Positions 21,663-30,106 of a DNA stretch of 64,000 nucleotides are shown one piece after another. The DNA comes from Mycobacterium sp. (GTDB lineage: Bacteria; Actinomycetota; Actinomycetes; Mycobacteriales; Mycobacteriaceae). Where the stretch lies: assembly GCA_020438865.1 (NCBI GenBank), contig JAGQTU010000002.1:184873-248872 (forward strand), written 5' to 3'. Every line of letters begins with the position of its first letter. Positions within the stretch are counted from its first letter, which is position 1. The position numbers were made by a program, and so were the translations under genes. The notes beneath the pieces were generated by a model. That model saw nothing but the letters and a program-made list of their open reading frames with translations, did not search any database and was not told where the DNA came from.

Positions 21663-23216
21663 ATGAGCCAGAAGACGCCGTTCTACATCACCACCGCGAT
21701 CGCCTACCCCAACGGCGCGCCGCACATCGGGCACGCCTACGAATACATCGCCACCGACGCCATCGCGCGCTTCAAGCGGCTCGACGGCTTCGACGTGCGC
21801 TACCTCACCGGTACCGACGAACACGGGCTGAAGATGGCGCAGACCGCGGCCGCCGAGGGCCTGCCCACCGCCGAGCTGGCGCGGCGCAACTCCGACGCCT
21901 TCCAGGCCATGCAGGAGAAGCTGGGCGCGTCGTTCGACCGCTTCATCCGCACCACCGACGCCGACCACGTCGACGCGTCGATCGAGATCTGGAAGCGGAT
22001 GGACGCCGCGGGCGACATCTACCTCGACTCGTACTCGGGCTGGTACTCGGTGCGCGACGAACGCTTCTTCACCGAGGACGAACTCGAGACACGCGCCGAC
22101 GGCAACAGGTACTCGGTGGAGACCGGCACCCCGGTCACGTGGACCGAGGAACAGACCTACTTCTTCCGGCTGTCGGCGTACGCCGAGCGGCTGCTGGCCC
22201 ACTACGAGGCGCATCCCGAGTTCATCGGTCCCGACGTCCGCCGCAACGAGATGGTCAGCTTCGTCTCCGGTGGCCTGCGCGACCTGTCGATCTCGCGGAC
22301 CACCTTCGACTGGGGCGTGCCGGTGCCGGGCCACCCCGACCACGTCATGTACGTCTGGGTGGATGCGCTGACGAACTACCTGACCGGCGCCGGCTTCCCG
22401 GACACGGACTCCGAGTCGTTCCGCAAGTACTGGCCCGCCGATCTGCACATGATCGGCAAGGACATCATCCGGTTCCACACCGTGTACTGGCCGGCGTTCT
22501 TGATGTCGGCCGGAATCGAGCTGCCCCGAAGGGTTTTCGTGCACGGCTTCCTGCTCAACAGCGGCGAGAAGATGAGCAAGTCGGTAGGTAATGTGGTGGA
22601 CCCGTTCGCGCTGATCGATGCGTTCGGCCTCGACCAGGTGCGCTACTTCCTGCTCCGCGAGGTGCCGTTCGGCCAGGACGGCAGCTACAGCGAGGACGCC
22701 ATCATCGGCCGGATCAACGCCGACCTCGCCAACGAGTTCGGCAACCTGGCCCAGCGCTCACTGTCGATGGTCAACAAGAATCTCGACGCCCGGGTTCCGG
22801 AGCCGGCCGGCTTCACCGACGCCGACCGCGAGTTGCTCGCGCTGGCCGACGAACTGCTGGCCAAGGTGCGCGCGCATTTCGACGTCCCCGCCATGCACCT
22901 GGCCCTGGAGGCGATCTGGTCGATGCTCGGGGCGGCCAACCGATACTTCTCCGCGCAGGAGCCGTGGGTGCTGCGCAAGTCCGGGGCGGCCGCCGACCAG
23001 GACCGCTTCCGCACGGTGCTGTACGTGACGCTCGAGGTGGTGCGCATCGCGGCGCTGCTGGTGCAGCCAGTGATGCCCGCGGCGGCGGCCAAGCTGCTCG
23101 ACCTGCTCGGCCAGGACGAGGCGCGGCGCGACTTCACCGCCGTCGGCGTCCGCATCGCGCCGGGCACACCGCTGCCCGCGCCCGCCGGTGTCTTCCCGCG
23201 CCATCAGGTCGAGTGA
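21663..23216 (+). CDS. metG: Methionyl-tRNA synthetase
   Basis: Class I synthetase charging tRNA-Met; also known as metS in mycobacteria. 517 residues with [11 protein letters not shown] (HIGH motif, about 14-24) and [10 protein letters not shown] (KMSKS motif, about 300-309), followed by the helical anticodon-binding domain. No C-terminal tRNA-binding (EMAP-like) extension. The ATG at 21663 has AAGGTGA upstream; the frame is open further left but starts inside tatD. Confidence 0.96.
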   Translation: MSQKTPFYITTAIAYPNGAPHIGHAYEYIATDAIARFKRLDGFDVRYLTGTDEHGLKMAQTAAAEGLPTAELARRNSDAFQAMQEKLGASFDRFIRTTDADHVDASIEIWKRMDAAGDIYLDSYSGWYSVRDERFFTEDELETRADGNRYSVETGTPVTWTEEQTYFFRLSAYAERLLAHYEAHPEFIGPDVRRNEMVSFVSGGLRDLSISRTTFDWGVPVPGHPDHVMYVWVDALTNYLTGAGFPDTDSESFRKYWPADLHMIGKDIIRFHTVYWPAFLMSAGIELPRRVFVHGFLLNSGEKMSKSVGNVVDPFALIDAFGLDQVRYFLLREVPFGQDGSYSEDAIIGRINADLANEFGNLAQRSLSMVNKNLDARVPEPAGFTDADRELLALADELLAKVRAHFDVPAMHLALEAIWSMLGAANRYFSAQEPWVLRKSGAAADQDRFRTVLYVTLEVVRIAALLVQPVMPAAAAKLLDLLGQDEARRDFTAVGVRIAPGTPLPAPAGVFPRHQVE

Positions 23217-23230
23217 CCTGCATCACGTAG

Positions 23231-23257
23231 AGTCACATTCAGAGCATCTGGGGTGTC
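23231..23257 (+). promoter_or_regulatory. ECF41-type sigma factor promoter
   Basis: AGTCACA (23231-23237), 16 nt, then TGTC (23254-23257). The published ECF41 consensus is TGTCACA-N16-CGTC, so 6 of 7 and 3 of 4 bases match with exact spacing. It lies 41 bp before the oxidoreductase start, in the operon that encodes an ECF41 sigma factor, so autoregulation is the natural reading. Confidence 0.75.
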
Positions 23258-23298
23258 TCGAGGTCGAACGGCTCAACCGACCTCAAAGGAGAGATGTG

Positions 23299-24468
23299 AT
23301 GAGTGAGCACAGGACCCGCGTCGTGGTCATCGGTGGTGGATACGCCGGCGTGATAGCGGCCAACCATCTGCGGCTGCGACCCGACGTCGACATCACCCTG
23401 GTGAATCCCCGCCCGGACTTCGTCGAGCGGATCCGGCTGCACCAGCGGGTCACCGGCTCGGACGACGCGCTGGTCTCCTACGCCGAGATCCTGGGTCCCG
23501 GCATCGAACTCGTCGTCGACGCCGCCACCCGCATCGACCCCGCGGACCGGCGGGTGTTGCTGTTCGACGGCGCGCCGCTGCACTACGACTATCTGATCTA
23601 CGCCGTGGGCAGCGGATCGGCACAGTCCGCCATCCCGGGCGTCGACGAATTCGCTTATCCGATAGCCGAATTGGAGCAGGCGCAACGGCTGGGCGCCGCT
23701 CTGGACGACCTGCACCACGGCGCACCGGTGTGCGTGGTGGGCGCGGGTCCCACCGGCATCGAGACCGCGGCCGAACTCGCCGAGCAGGGCCGCATCGTCA
23801 CCCTGGTGTGCGGATCGGTGCTCGGGCCGTACCTGTCCACCGGCGGTCGCCGCTCGGTGGCCCGGCGGTTGCGCAGGCTCGGCGTCGAGATCGTCGACGG
23901 GCCGGGCGCGACGGTCACCGCCGTCGCCGCCGACGCGGTGACCCTGCAGGACGGCAGGCGGCTGCCGAGCTTCGTGACGATCTGGACCGCCGGGTTCGGC
24001 GTTCCTGACCTGGCCGCCCGGTCCGGACTGCGCACCGACGCGGTCGGCAGGCTGCTCACCGACGAGACGCTGACCAGCGTCGACGACGAGCGCATCGTGG
24101 CGGCCGGGGATGCCGCGGCCCCGTCGGATGAACCGCTGCGGATGAGCTGCCAGGCCGCGATCCCGCTTGGCGCCCAGGCCGCCAACACCGTGCTGGCCCG
24201 GATTGCCGGCGACCGGCCCTCCCCGATCGACCAGGCCTTCACCGGCCAGTGCATCAGCCTCGGCCGCGGCGCGGGCATCATCCAGCTGGCGCACAAGAAC
24301 GACACCGCGATGCCGCTCTACATCAGCGGCCGGGCCGCAGCGCAGTTGAAGGAGGCGGTGTGCAAGGGCACGGTTGCCGGGATGCGCCGGGAGGCCCGCA
24401 AGCCGGGCTCGGCGTTCTGGTTCAAGGGCGGCCGGCGGGTGGCCGGCGAGGCGGTGCGCACCTCGTGA
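23299..24468 (+). CDS. FAD-dependent pyridine nucleotide-disulfide oxidoreductase (NDH-2-like)
   Basis: 389 residues with an N-terminal FAD motif VVVIGGGYAGVIAA (about 8-21), a second NAD(P) Rossmann motif VVGAGPTGIETAAELAE (about 149-165), and a C-terminal FAD contact VAAGDAAAP. It lacks the CxxxxC disulfide and resembles type II NADH dehydrogenase/AIF-like proteins, but no membrane anchor is evident. AAAGGAGA ribosome site 7 nt before the ATG. Its stop overlaps the GTG of the sigma factor gene; oxidoreductases are classic partners and targets of ECF41 sigma factors. Confidence 0.88.
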   Translation: MSEHRTRVVVIGGGYAGVIAANHLRLRPDVDITLVNPRPDFVERIRLHQRVTGSDDALVSYAEILGPGIELVVDAATRIDPADRRVLLFDGAPLHYDYLIYAVGSGSAQSAIPGVDEFAYPIAELEQAQRLGAALDDLHHGAPVCVVGAGPTGIETAAELAEQGRIVTLVCGSVLGPYLSTGGRRSVARRLRRLGVEIVDGPGATVTAVAADAVTLQDGRRLPSFVTIWTAGFGVPDLAARSGLRTDAVGRLLTDETLTSVDDERIVAAGDAAAPSDEPLRMSCQAAIPLGAQAANTVLARIAGDRPSPIDQAFTGQCISLGRGAGIIQLAHKNDTAMPLYISGRAAAQLKEAVCKGTVAGMRREARKPGSAFWFKGGRRVAGEAVRTS

Positions 24469-25370
24469 ATCACCCGGATCCGCACGCCGACGAGCACGCC
24501 GACCGGTTCACCCTGCTGCGGCCGCTGCTGTTCACGATCGCCTACGAAATCCTCGGCTCGGCGACCGAGGCCGACGACGTACTGCAGGACAGCTATCTGC
24601 GTTGGGCCACCGTCGATCTGGACGGGGTACGCGACACCAAGGCGTACCTCGCCCAGCTCGTCACCCGGCAGGCGCTGAACACGCTGCGTGCCGAGGCCCG
24701 CCGGCGCGAGCAGTACGTCGGACCGTGGCTGCCGGAGCCGCTGCTGCTCGACGACCGGGACGCCTCGGCCGACGTGGTGCTGGCCGAATCGGTGTCGATG
24801 GCGATGCTGGTGGTGCTGGAGACCCTGAGCCCGGACGAACGCGCGGTGTTCGTGCTGCGCGAGGTGTTCGGCTTCAGCCACGACGAGATCGCCGACGCGG
24901 TCGGCAAGTCGACGGCGGCGGTGCGTCAGATGGCGCACCGGGCCCGCGAGCACGTGCAGTCCCGGCGCAAGCGCTTCGAGCCCGTCGACGCCCGGCAGTC
25001 CGAACAGATCACGGTGCGCTTCCTGACCGCCGCGGCCACCGGGGACATCGAGGGCCTGATGGCGATGCTGGCGCCCGACGTGGTGTTCACCTCCGACAGC
25101 GACGGCAAGGCCAAGGCGGCCCGGCGGCCGGTGCTCGGTTCTGCGAAGGTGGCCAGGCTGCTGATCGGGCTGTTCAGCCGGGCCGGCGCCGAGTACCGGA
25201 TTCAGGCGGCCACCTACAACAGCTCACCGGCCGTGATCGTGTACCGCGATGAGCGGCCGGACAGCGTGTTCACCATCGAGGTGATCGAGGGCAAGATCGC
25301 CAATTTCTACGCGATGCGCAATCCGGAGAAACTCGCCTCGGTCACCGTCCGCCGGGAGATCAGCCGCTGA
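24465..25370 (+). CDS. ECF41-family (SigJ-like) RNA polymerase sigma factor with SnoaL-like C-terminal domain
   Basis: 301 residues. Sigma region 2 (about 20-85, with ADDVLQDSYLRW) and region 4 (about 125-175, with HDEIADAVGKSTAAVRQMAH) are followed by a SnoaL-like domain (about 190-300) that carries the ECF41 signatures DSDGK (DGGGK-like) and NPEKL (NPDKL-like). This fused domain replaces an anti-sigma factor and controls activity. GTGA overlap with the oxidoreductase gene shows translational coupling. No separate anti-sigma gene is present. Confidence 0.9.
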   Translation: MNHPDPHADEHADRFTLLRPLLFTIAYEILGSATEADDVLQDSYLRWATVDLDGVRDTKAYLAQLVTRQALNTLRAEARRREQYVGPWLPEPLLLDDRDASADVVLAESVSMAMLVVLETLSPDERAVFVLREVFGFSHDEIADAVGKSTAAVRQMAHRAREHVQSRRKRFEPVDARQSEQITVRFLTAAATGDIEGLMAMLAPDVVFTSDSDGKAKAARRPVLGSAKVARLLIGLFSRAGAEYRIQAATYNSSPAVIVYRDERPDSVFTIEVIEGKIANFYAMRNPEKLASVTVRREISR

Positions 25371-25371
25371 G

Positions 25372-25393
25372 CCCTTTGCGTTCCCTTTGCGTT
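25372..25393 (+). repeat. Perfect tandem 11-bp repeat
   Basis: CCCTTTGCGTT occurs twice in a row directly after the sigma factor stop codon, 30 bp before pabB. A related CCCTTGCGTTAG lies just after the pmt stop codon (29042). Function unknown. Confidence 0.6.
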
Positions 25394-25422
25394 ATGCCCG
25401 CGCCACCCGTCAGGCTAGGGCG

Positions 25423-26661
25423 ATGCGCATCGAGCGGCTCGGGGCCGTCGGCACCGTAGCCGACGTGCTGCGCGCCGTGGCTGCGGCGACGCGCGACCGC
25501 GAGCTGCCGCCCCCGGCCGCGCTGACGGGCGACTGGTTCGGCTCCGCCGCGGTGATCGCCCCGAGCGTCGCGGTGCGGCCGGTCGATCCCGCCGAGGTGT
25601 TCGACGCGGTACCCGGTGGGCGCCGAGACGCGGTGGGCGGCGGGTGGATCGGCTACCTGTCCTATCCCGACGCCGACGCGGACGGACACCCGCCGCGGGT
25701 GCCCGAGGCCGCCGGCGGCTGGACCGACTGCGTGCTGCGCCTCGACCACGAAGGCTGTTGGTGGTACGAGAGCCTCACCGGCGCAATGCTTCCCGGCTGG
25801 ATCACCGCAGCGCTGGTCGCCGCCCCGCCCCGGTTGGAGTGGGAAATCGACTGGGCTGAGCCGGATTACGATCAGCACCAGTACGGGGTGCGGTCCTGCC
25901 TGGAGGCGATCGGCGCCGGGGAGATCTACCAGGCCTGCGTGTGCACCCAGTTCACCGGCACGGTGGACGGCTCGACGCTGGACTTCTTCGCCGACGCGGC
26001 GGCCCGCACCGCACCGGCGCGCGGGGCCTACCTGGCCGGCGACTGGGGCGCGGTGGCGTCGCTGTCACCGGAGTTGTTCCTGCGGCGCCGCGGTGACGAC
26101 GTGGTGTCCAGCCCGATCAAGGGGACCGCGCCGTTGCACACCGCGCCGGCCGACCTGCGCGCCTCGGTCAAGGATGTCGCGGAGAACATCATGATCGTCG
26201 ACCTGGTGCGCAACGACCTGGGCCGCATCGCCGACGTCGGCACCGTCACCGTTGCCGAACTGCTGACCGTGCGGCCCGCGCCCGGGGTGTGGCATCTGGT
26301 GTCGACGGTGGGCGCCCGGGTGCCCGCCTCGGTACCGAACTCATCGGTGCTGGCCGCGTCGTTCCCACCCGCGTCGGTCACCGGAACACCGAAGATCCGT
26401 GCCCGGCAGCTCCTTTCGCGATGGGAACCACGACGGCGCGGGGTGTACTGCGGCACCATCGGGCTGGCCTCGCCGATCGCCGGCACCGAACTCAACGTCG
26501 CGATCCGCACGGTCGAGTTCGATGCGCACGGCGGCGCGGTCCTGGGCGTCGGCGGCGGGATCACCGCCGACTCCGATCCGGCCGCGGAGTGGCAGGAATG
26601 CCTGCACAAGGCGGCGCCGATCGTCGGCTACGTATCCCGCGAGCGCAGCACCGCGTCGTAG
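25423..26661 (+). CDS. pabB: Aminodeoxychorismate synthase component I (PabB-like)
   Basis: Chorismate-using enzyme making 4-amino-4-deoxychorismate for folate, with a PabA-type glutaminase partner elsewhere. 412 residues; SPELFLRR, SSPIKGT (catalytic Lys), DLVRNDLGRI and FPPASVTGTPKIRA motifs of the chorismate-binding fold lie between residues 205 and 330. The anthranilate synthase TrpE is a related alternative, but the order next to rsmI and pmt equals Rv1005c. The last 34 bp overlap the end of rsmI on the other strand. Confidence 0.9.
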   Translation: MRIERLGAVGTVADVLRAVAAATRDRELPPPAALTGDWFGSAAVIAPSVAVRPVDPAEVFDAVPGGRRDAVGGGWIGYLSYPDADADGHPPRVPEAAGGWTDCVLRLDHEGCWWYESLTGAMLPGWITAALVAAPPRLEWEIDWAEPDYDQHQYGVRSCLEAIGAGEIYQACVCTQFTGTVDGSTLDFFADAAARTAPARGAYLAGDWGAVASLSPELFLRRRGDDVVSSPIKGTAPLHTAPADLRASVKDVAENIMIVDLVRNDLGRIADVGTVTVAELLTVRPAPGVWHLVSTVGARVPASVPNSSVLAASFPPASVTGTPKIRARQLLSRWEPRRRGVYCGTIGLASPIAGTELNVAIRTVEFDAHGGAVLGVGGGITADSDPAAEWQECLHKAAPIVGYVSRERSTAS

Positions 26662-27467
26662 AGCTCCCGCCGCGACGGTGCGCCGGGATGCGCGTCGACC
26701 ACCCGGGCGCAGGCGTCCTTGACCCGCATGCCGCCGCCGACCAACTCGTCGACCGCGGCGACCAGCGTGGGCAGGTCCGCGCTCGGCCGGGCACCGGCCA
26801 GCACCACGGTGATCTCACCCAGCACCCCCTCGGCCGCCCAGTCCGCCAGTTCGGCCAGCGACCCGCGCCGCACCTCCTCGTGCACCTTGGTCAGTTCGCG
26901 GCACACCACGGCGTGGCGGTCGTCGCCGAGTTCGGCGACCGCGTCGCGCAGACACTCCCCCAGCCGGCGCGGCGACTCGAAGAACACCGCGGTTCTCGGT
27001 TCGCCCGCCAGGCCGGCGAGCCACGCCCGCCGGGCGGACCGCTTGCGGGGCGCGAAACCCTCGAAGCAGAACCGGTCCGACGGCAGCCCGGAGACCGCCA
27101 GCGCGGTGGTCACCGCCGACGGGCCCGGCAGACAGGAGACCGGCAGCCCCGCCGCGACGCAGGCCGTCACCAACCGGTAACCCGGGTCGTTGATCAGCGG
27201 CATCCCGGCGTCGCTGACCACCAGCACGGTGGCGCCGGCCTTGACCTCGTCGACCAGGACGGGTGCCCGGGCCGCCTCGTTCTGGTCGAACAGGCTGACC
27301 ACCCGCCCGGCGATCTTCACTCCCAGCGACTGCGCCAGGGTGCGCGCCCGCCGGGTGTCCTCGGCGGCCACCACATCGGCGCTGGCCAGCGCGTCGACCA
27401 GCCGTTTCGATGCGTCGGCGGGTTGACCGAGCGGGGTGGCGCCCAGGATCAGCCGCCCGGTTGTCAT
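26628..27467 (-). CDS. rsmI: 16S rRNA (cytidine1402-2'-O)-methyltransferase
   Basis: Tetrapyrrole-methylase-fold enzyme that 2'-O-methylates C1402 in the ribosomal P site. 279 residues: ILGATPLGQPADASKRL (about 5-21, normally GTPIGN), AEDTRRA, VSDAGMPLINDPG (about 86-98) and FFESPRRL (about 160) are all present. The ATG at 27467 is chosen from the domain start; the upstream open frame reads into the divergent pmt. Divergent from pmt with 25 bp between starts. Confidence 0.93.
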   Translation of the reverse strand: MTTGRLILGATPLGQPADASKRLVDALASADVVAAEDTRRARTLAQSLGVKIAGRVVSLFDQNEAARAPVLVDEVKAGATVLVVSDAGMPLINDPGYRLVTACVAAGLPVSCLPGPSAVTTALAVSGLPSDRFCFEGFAPRKRSARRAWLAGLAGEPRTAVFFESPRRLGECLRDAVAELGDDRHAVVCRELTKVHEEVRRGSLAELADWAAEGVLGEITVVLAGARPSADLPTLVAAVDELVGGGMRVKDACARVVDAHPGAPSRRELYDAVLRSRDT

Positions 27468-27492
27468 GACCGACAGCCTACGATCGCTTTCG

Positions 27493-29040
27493 ATGACCAC
27501 AATCGCTGATGACGTCGCTCCGCAGCGCCACGTCCCCGTCATCAGCCCGGGTCCGCTGGTGCCGGTCGCCGACTTCGGGCCGGTGGACCGGCTGGAGGGC
27601 TGGGCGGCGACCGCGATCATCACCGCGCTGGCCGCCCTGACCCGCTTCGCCAACCTCGGCTCGCCGACCGATGCCGGCACACCGATCTTCGACGAGAAGC
27701 ACTACGCGCCGCAGGCCTGGCAGTTGCTGCGCAACTACGGCGTCGAGGACAACCCGGGTTTCGGCCTGGTGGTTCACCCGCCACTGGGCAAGCAGTTGAT
27801 CGCGGCGGGTGAGTTGCTGTTCGGCTACACCGGGGTGGGCTGGCGGTTCACCAGCGCGCTGTTCGGCGTGATCCTGGTGGCCCTGGTCGTGCGCATCGTG
27901 CGCCGGATCAGCCGCTCGACCCTGATCGGCGCGACCGCCGGACTGCTGCTGGTGGCCGACGGCGTCAGCTTCGTCGCCGCCCGCACCGCTCTGCTGGACA
28001 ACTTCCTCACCGTCTTCGTGGTCGCGGCGTTCGGCGCGCTGATCGTCGACCGCGACCAGGTCCGGGAGCGGATGCACATCGCACTGTTGGAGGGGCGCAT
28101 CGCCGAGACGCCGTGGGGGCCGCGGCTCGGGGTGCGGTGGTGGCGCTTCGGCGCCGGGGTGCTGCTGGGCCTGGCCTTCGCCACCAAGTGGTCGGGGTTG
28201 TACTACATCGCGTTCTTCGGCCTGATGTCGCTGGCGTTCGACGTCGCGGCCCGCCGCGCCTACCGGGTGCCCCGGCCGTGGTTCGGGGTGATCCGCCGCG
28301 ACCTCGGGCCCAGCGCGTACGTGTTCGGGCTGATCCCGCTGGCGATCTACCTGGCGTCGTATGCGCCGTGGTTCGCCTCGGAGACCGCGGTCAACCGCTA
28401 CGAGGTCGGGGACGCGATCGGCGAGCGGCAGTGGTTCCAGCCGCCGGACGCGATCCGCTCGCTGTGGCACTACACCTACAAGGCGTATCACTTCCACTCC
28501 ACGCTGACGAACTCCGCGGGCAATCACCACCCGTGGGAGTCCAAGCCGTGGACGTGGCCGATGTCGCTGCGGCCGGTGCTGTACGCGATCGACAACCAGA
28601 ACGTTCCCGGCTGCGGGGCGGCGTCGTGCGTCAAGGCCGTGATGCTGGTCGGGACCCCGGCGATGTGGTGGCTGGCGGTGCCGGTGCTGCTGTATGCGGC
28701 CTGGCGGGCGTTCGTCCGCCGGGACTGGCGCTACGCGGTCGTGCTGGTCGGCTACTGCGCGGGCTTCCTGCCCTGGTTCGCCGACATCGACCGGCAGATG
28801 TACTTCTTCTACGCGGTGCCGATGGCCCCGTTCCTGATCATGGCGATCGCGCTGATCCTCGGCGACATCCTCTACCAGCCGACCCGCAACCCCGAGCGCA
28901 GGACGCTGGGAATGGTCGCGGTGAGTTGCTATGTCGCGCTGGTGATCACCAACTTCGCCTGGCTCTACCCGGTGCTGACCGGGATCCCGATCTCACAGTC
29001 GACGTGGACCATGGAGATCTGGCTGCCCAGTTGGCGCTAG
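27493..29040 (+). CDS. pmt: Polyprenol-phosphate-mannose:protein O-mannosyltransferase
   Basis: Integral membrane GT39 enzyme that transfers mannose from polyprenyl-phosphate-mannose to Ser/Thr of exported proteins. 515 residues with about ten hydrophobic segments; the catalytic Asp-Glu pair is in TPIFDEKHYAPQAW (about 72-85) of the first extracytoplasmic loop, and a GNHHPWESKPWTWP loop lies near residue 345. Rsm/Sec-exported lipoproteins of this window are plausible substrates. Start ATG 27493 is the first one after the divergent rsmI start. Confidence 0.95.
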   Translation: MTTIADDVAPQRHVPVISPGPLVPVADFGPVDRLEGWAATAIITALAALTRFANLGSPTDAGTPIFDEKHYAPQAWQLLRNYGVEDNPGFGLVVHPPLGKQLIAAGELLFGYTGVGWRFTSALFGVILVALVVRIVRRISRSTLIGATAGLLLVADGVSFVAARTALLDNFLTVFVVAAFGALIVDRDQVRERMHIALLEGRIAETPWGPRLGVRWWRFGAGVLLGLAFATKWSGLYYIAFFGLMSLAFDVAARRAYRVPRPWFGVIRRDLGPSAYVFGLIPLAIYLASYAPWFASETAVNRYEVGDAIGERQWFQPPDAIRSLWHYTYKAYHFHSTLTNSAGNHHPWESKPWTWPMSLRPVLYAIDNQNVPGCGAASCVKAVMLVGTPAMWWLAVPVLLYAAWRAFVRRDWRYAVVLVGYCAGFLPWFADIDRQMYFFYAVPMAPFLIMAIALILGDILYQPTRNPERRTLGMVAVSCYVALVITNFAWLYPVLTGIPISQSTWTMEIWLPSWR

Positions 29041-29182
29041 CCCCCTTGCGTTAGCCTCGGTCGCCGCCGACGACTGCCGCGAGATCGTCACCAGGGTCGT
29101 GATTCGCACAATTCCACAGCCCTGAGAGCGATTTGGGGACGACGACCGCTGTTCTGTCGGACTGCCCCATCAGCATTCGGTC

Positions 29183-30034
29183 ATGTCCTCACCGTTTCGG
29201 GGAAGCGAGGCCATCGCCGGCGGACTCCTCAGCCGCGGCCGGCTGCGCTGGAACTACACCGCGCTGCATCCCGACGTCTACGTCGCCAACGGCGCCTTGC
29301 GCACGCTCGCGGTGAAAACCCACGCCGCAGCGCTCTGGGTACCGGGGAGCATCGTCGCCGGCCGGGCCGCAGCCGGCCTGCACGGGGTGAGCTGGGTCGA
29401 CGAGAACACCCCGGTGGAACTGATCGGAACCAGTCGTCGGCCGCGCAAAGGGGTCGTCGTCCGCCAGGAACGCATCGACCCCGATGAGATCGTGCGAATC
29501 GGCGAACTTGCTGTGACCTCTCCCGAGCGCACCGCCCTCGATCTCGCGCGGCACCTGGCGCGCGTCCAAGCCGTCGCGTACCTCGACGCTCTCATCGCTT
29601 CGACGGGCGTTCGCACCCCAGACGTGCTCGAACTCGCTGCGCGCTACTACGGGGCTCGTGGGGTTCGCCGTGCCCGGGCGACGCTGCCGCTTGCCGATGC
29701 GGGCGCCCAGTCGCCACGCGAATCGTGGCTTCGAATGCTGGTCGTCGATGCGGGACTTCCGCGCCCGAGGACCCAGATTCCGGTAACGGATGGGTACCGG
29801 ACCGCCTTCGTCGACCTGGGCTGGGACGAGCCCAAAATCGGCCTTGAGTACGACGGAGACCAGCACCGCGCAGATCGCCGGCAGTTCGTCCGCGACATCG
29901 GCCGCCACGAGATGCTCGCTCAGTTGAACTGGCTGGTCATCCGGGTGGTCAAGGAACACGGCAGGGGCTTCATTCTTCGGCGAGTACACGATGCGTTCAC
30001 GGCTCGGGGCCTACCGCTACCGAGATCTGCATGA
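29183..30034 (+). CDS. DUF559-like nuclease-fold protein with AbiEi-like N-terminus
   Basis: 283 residues. The N-terminal half (SRGRLRWNYTALHPDVYVAN; VTSPERTALDLAR) resembles the AbiEi-type antitoxin/winged domain family; the C-terminal part has the DUF559 pattern of a Vsr/PD-(D/E)XK-like fold: FVDLGWDEPKIGLEYDGDQH, then a helix and LNWLVIRVVKE. Such proteins are common single genes in mycobacteria and have no proven function. No toxin partner lies next to it. It occupies the left end of the accessory block between pmt and arcA. The 142-bp gap before it shows no clear promoter. Confidence 0.75.
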   Translation: MSSPFRGSEAIAGGLLSRGRLRWNYTALHPDVYVANGALRTLAVKTHAAALWVPGSIVAGRAAAGLHGVSWVDENTPVELIGTSRRPRKGVVVRQERIDPDEIVRIGELAVTSPERTALDLARHLARVQAVAYLDALIASTGVRTPDVLELAARYYGARGVRRARATLPLADAGAQSPRESWLRMLVVDAGLPRPRTQIPVTDGYRTAFVDLGWDEPKIGLEYDGDQHRADRRQFVRDIGRHEMLAQLNWLVIRVVKEHGRGFILRRVHDAFTARGLPLPRSA

Positions 30035-30035
30035 G

Positions 30036-30062
30036 GGCTGCGATCCGGGAGGATTCGCAGCC
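30036..30062 (+). terminator. Strong hairpin after the DUF559-like gene
   Basis: GGCTGCGATCC (30036-30046) and GGATTCGCAGCC (30051-30062) pair over 11 bp with one bulged base and a GGGA loop, 1 nt after the stop codon. No T-tract follows, so it is a U-less terminator candidate. Confidence 0.5.
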
Positions 30063-30106
30063 ATGGTGTCGATCTCGGCGAGCGGGCACCCGTAATGTCG
30101 TCACCC

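Noticed and set aside
29183-30034. AbiE-type toxin-antitoxin pair
   Set aside because: No nucleotidyltransferase toxin gene lies beside it.
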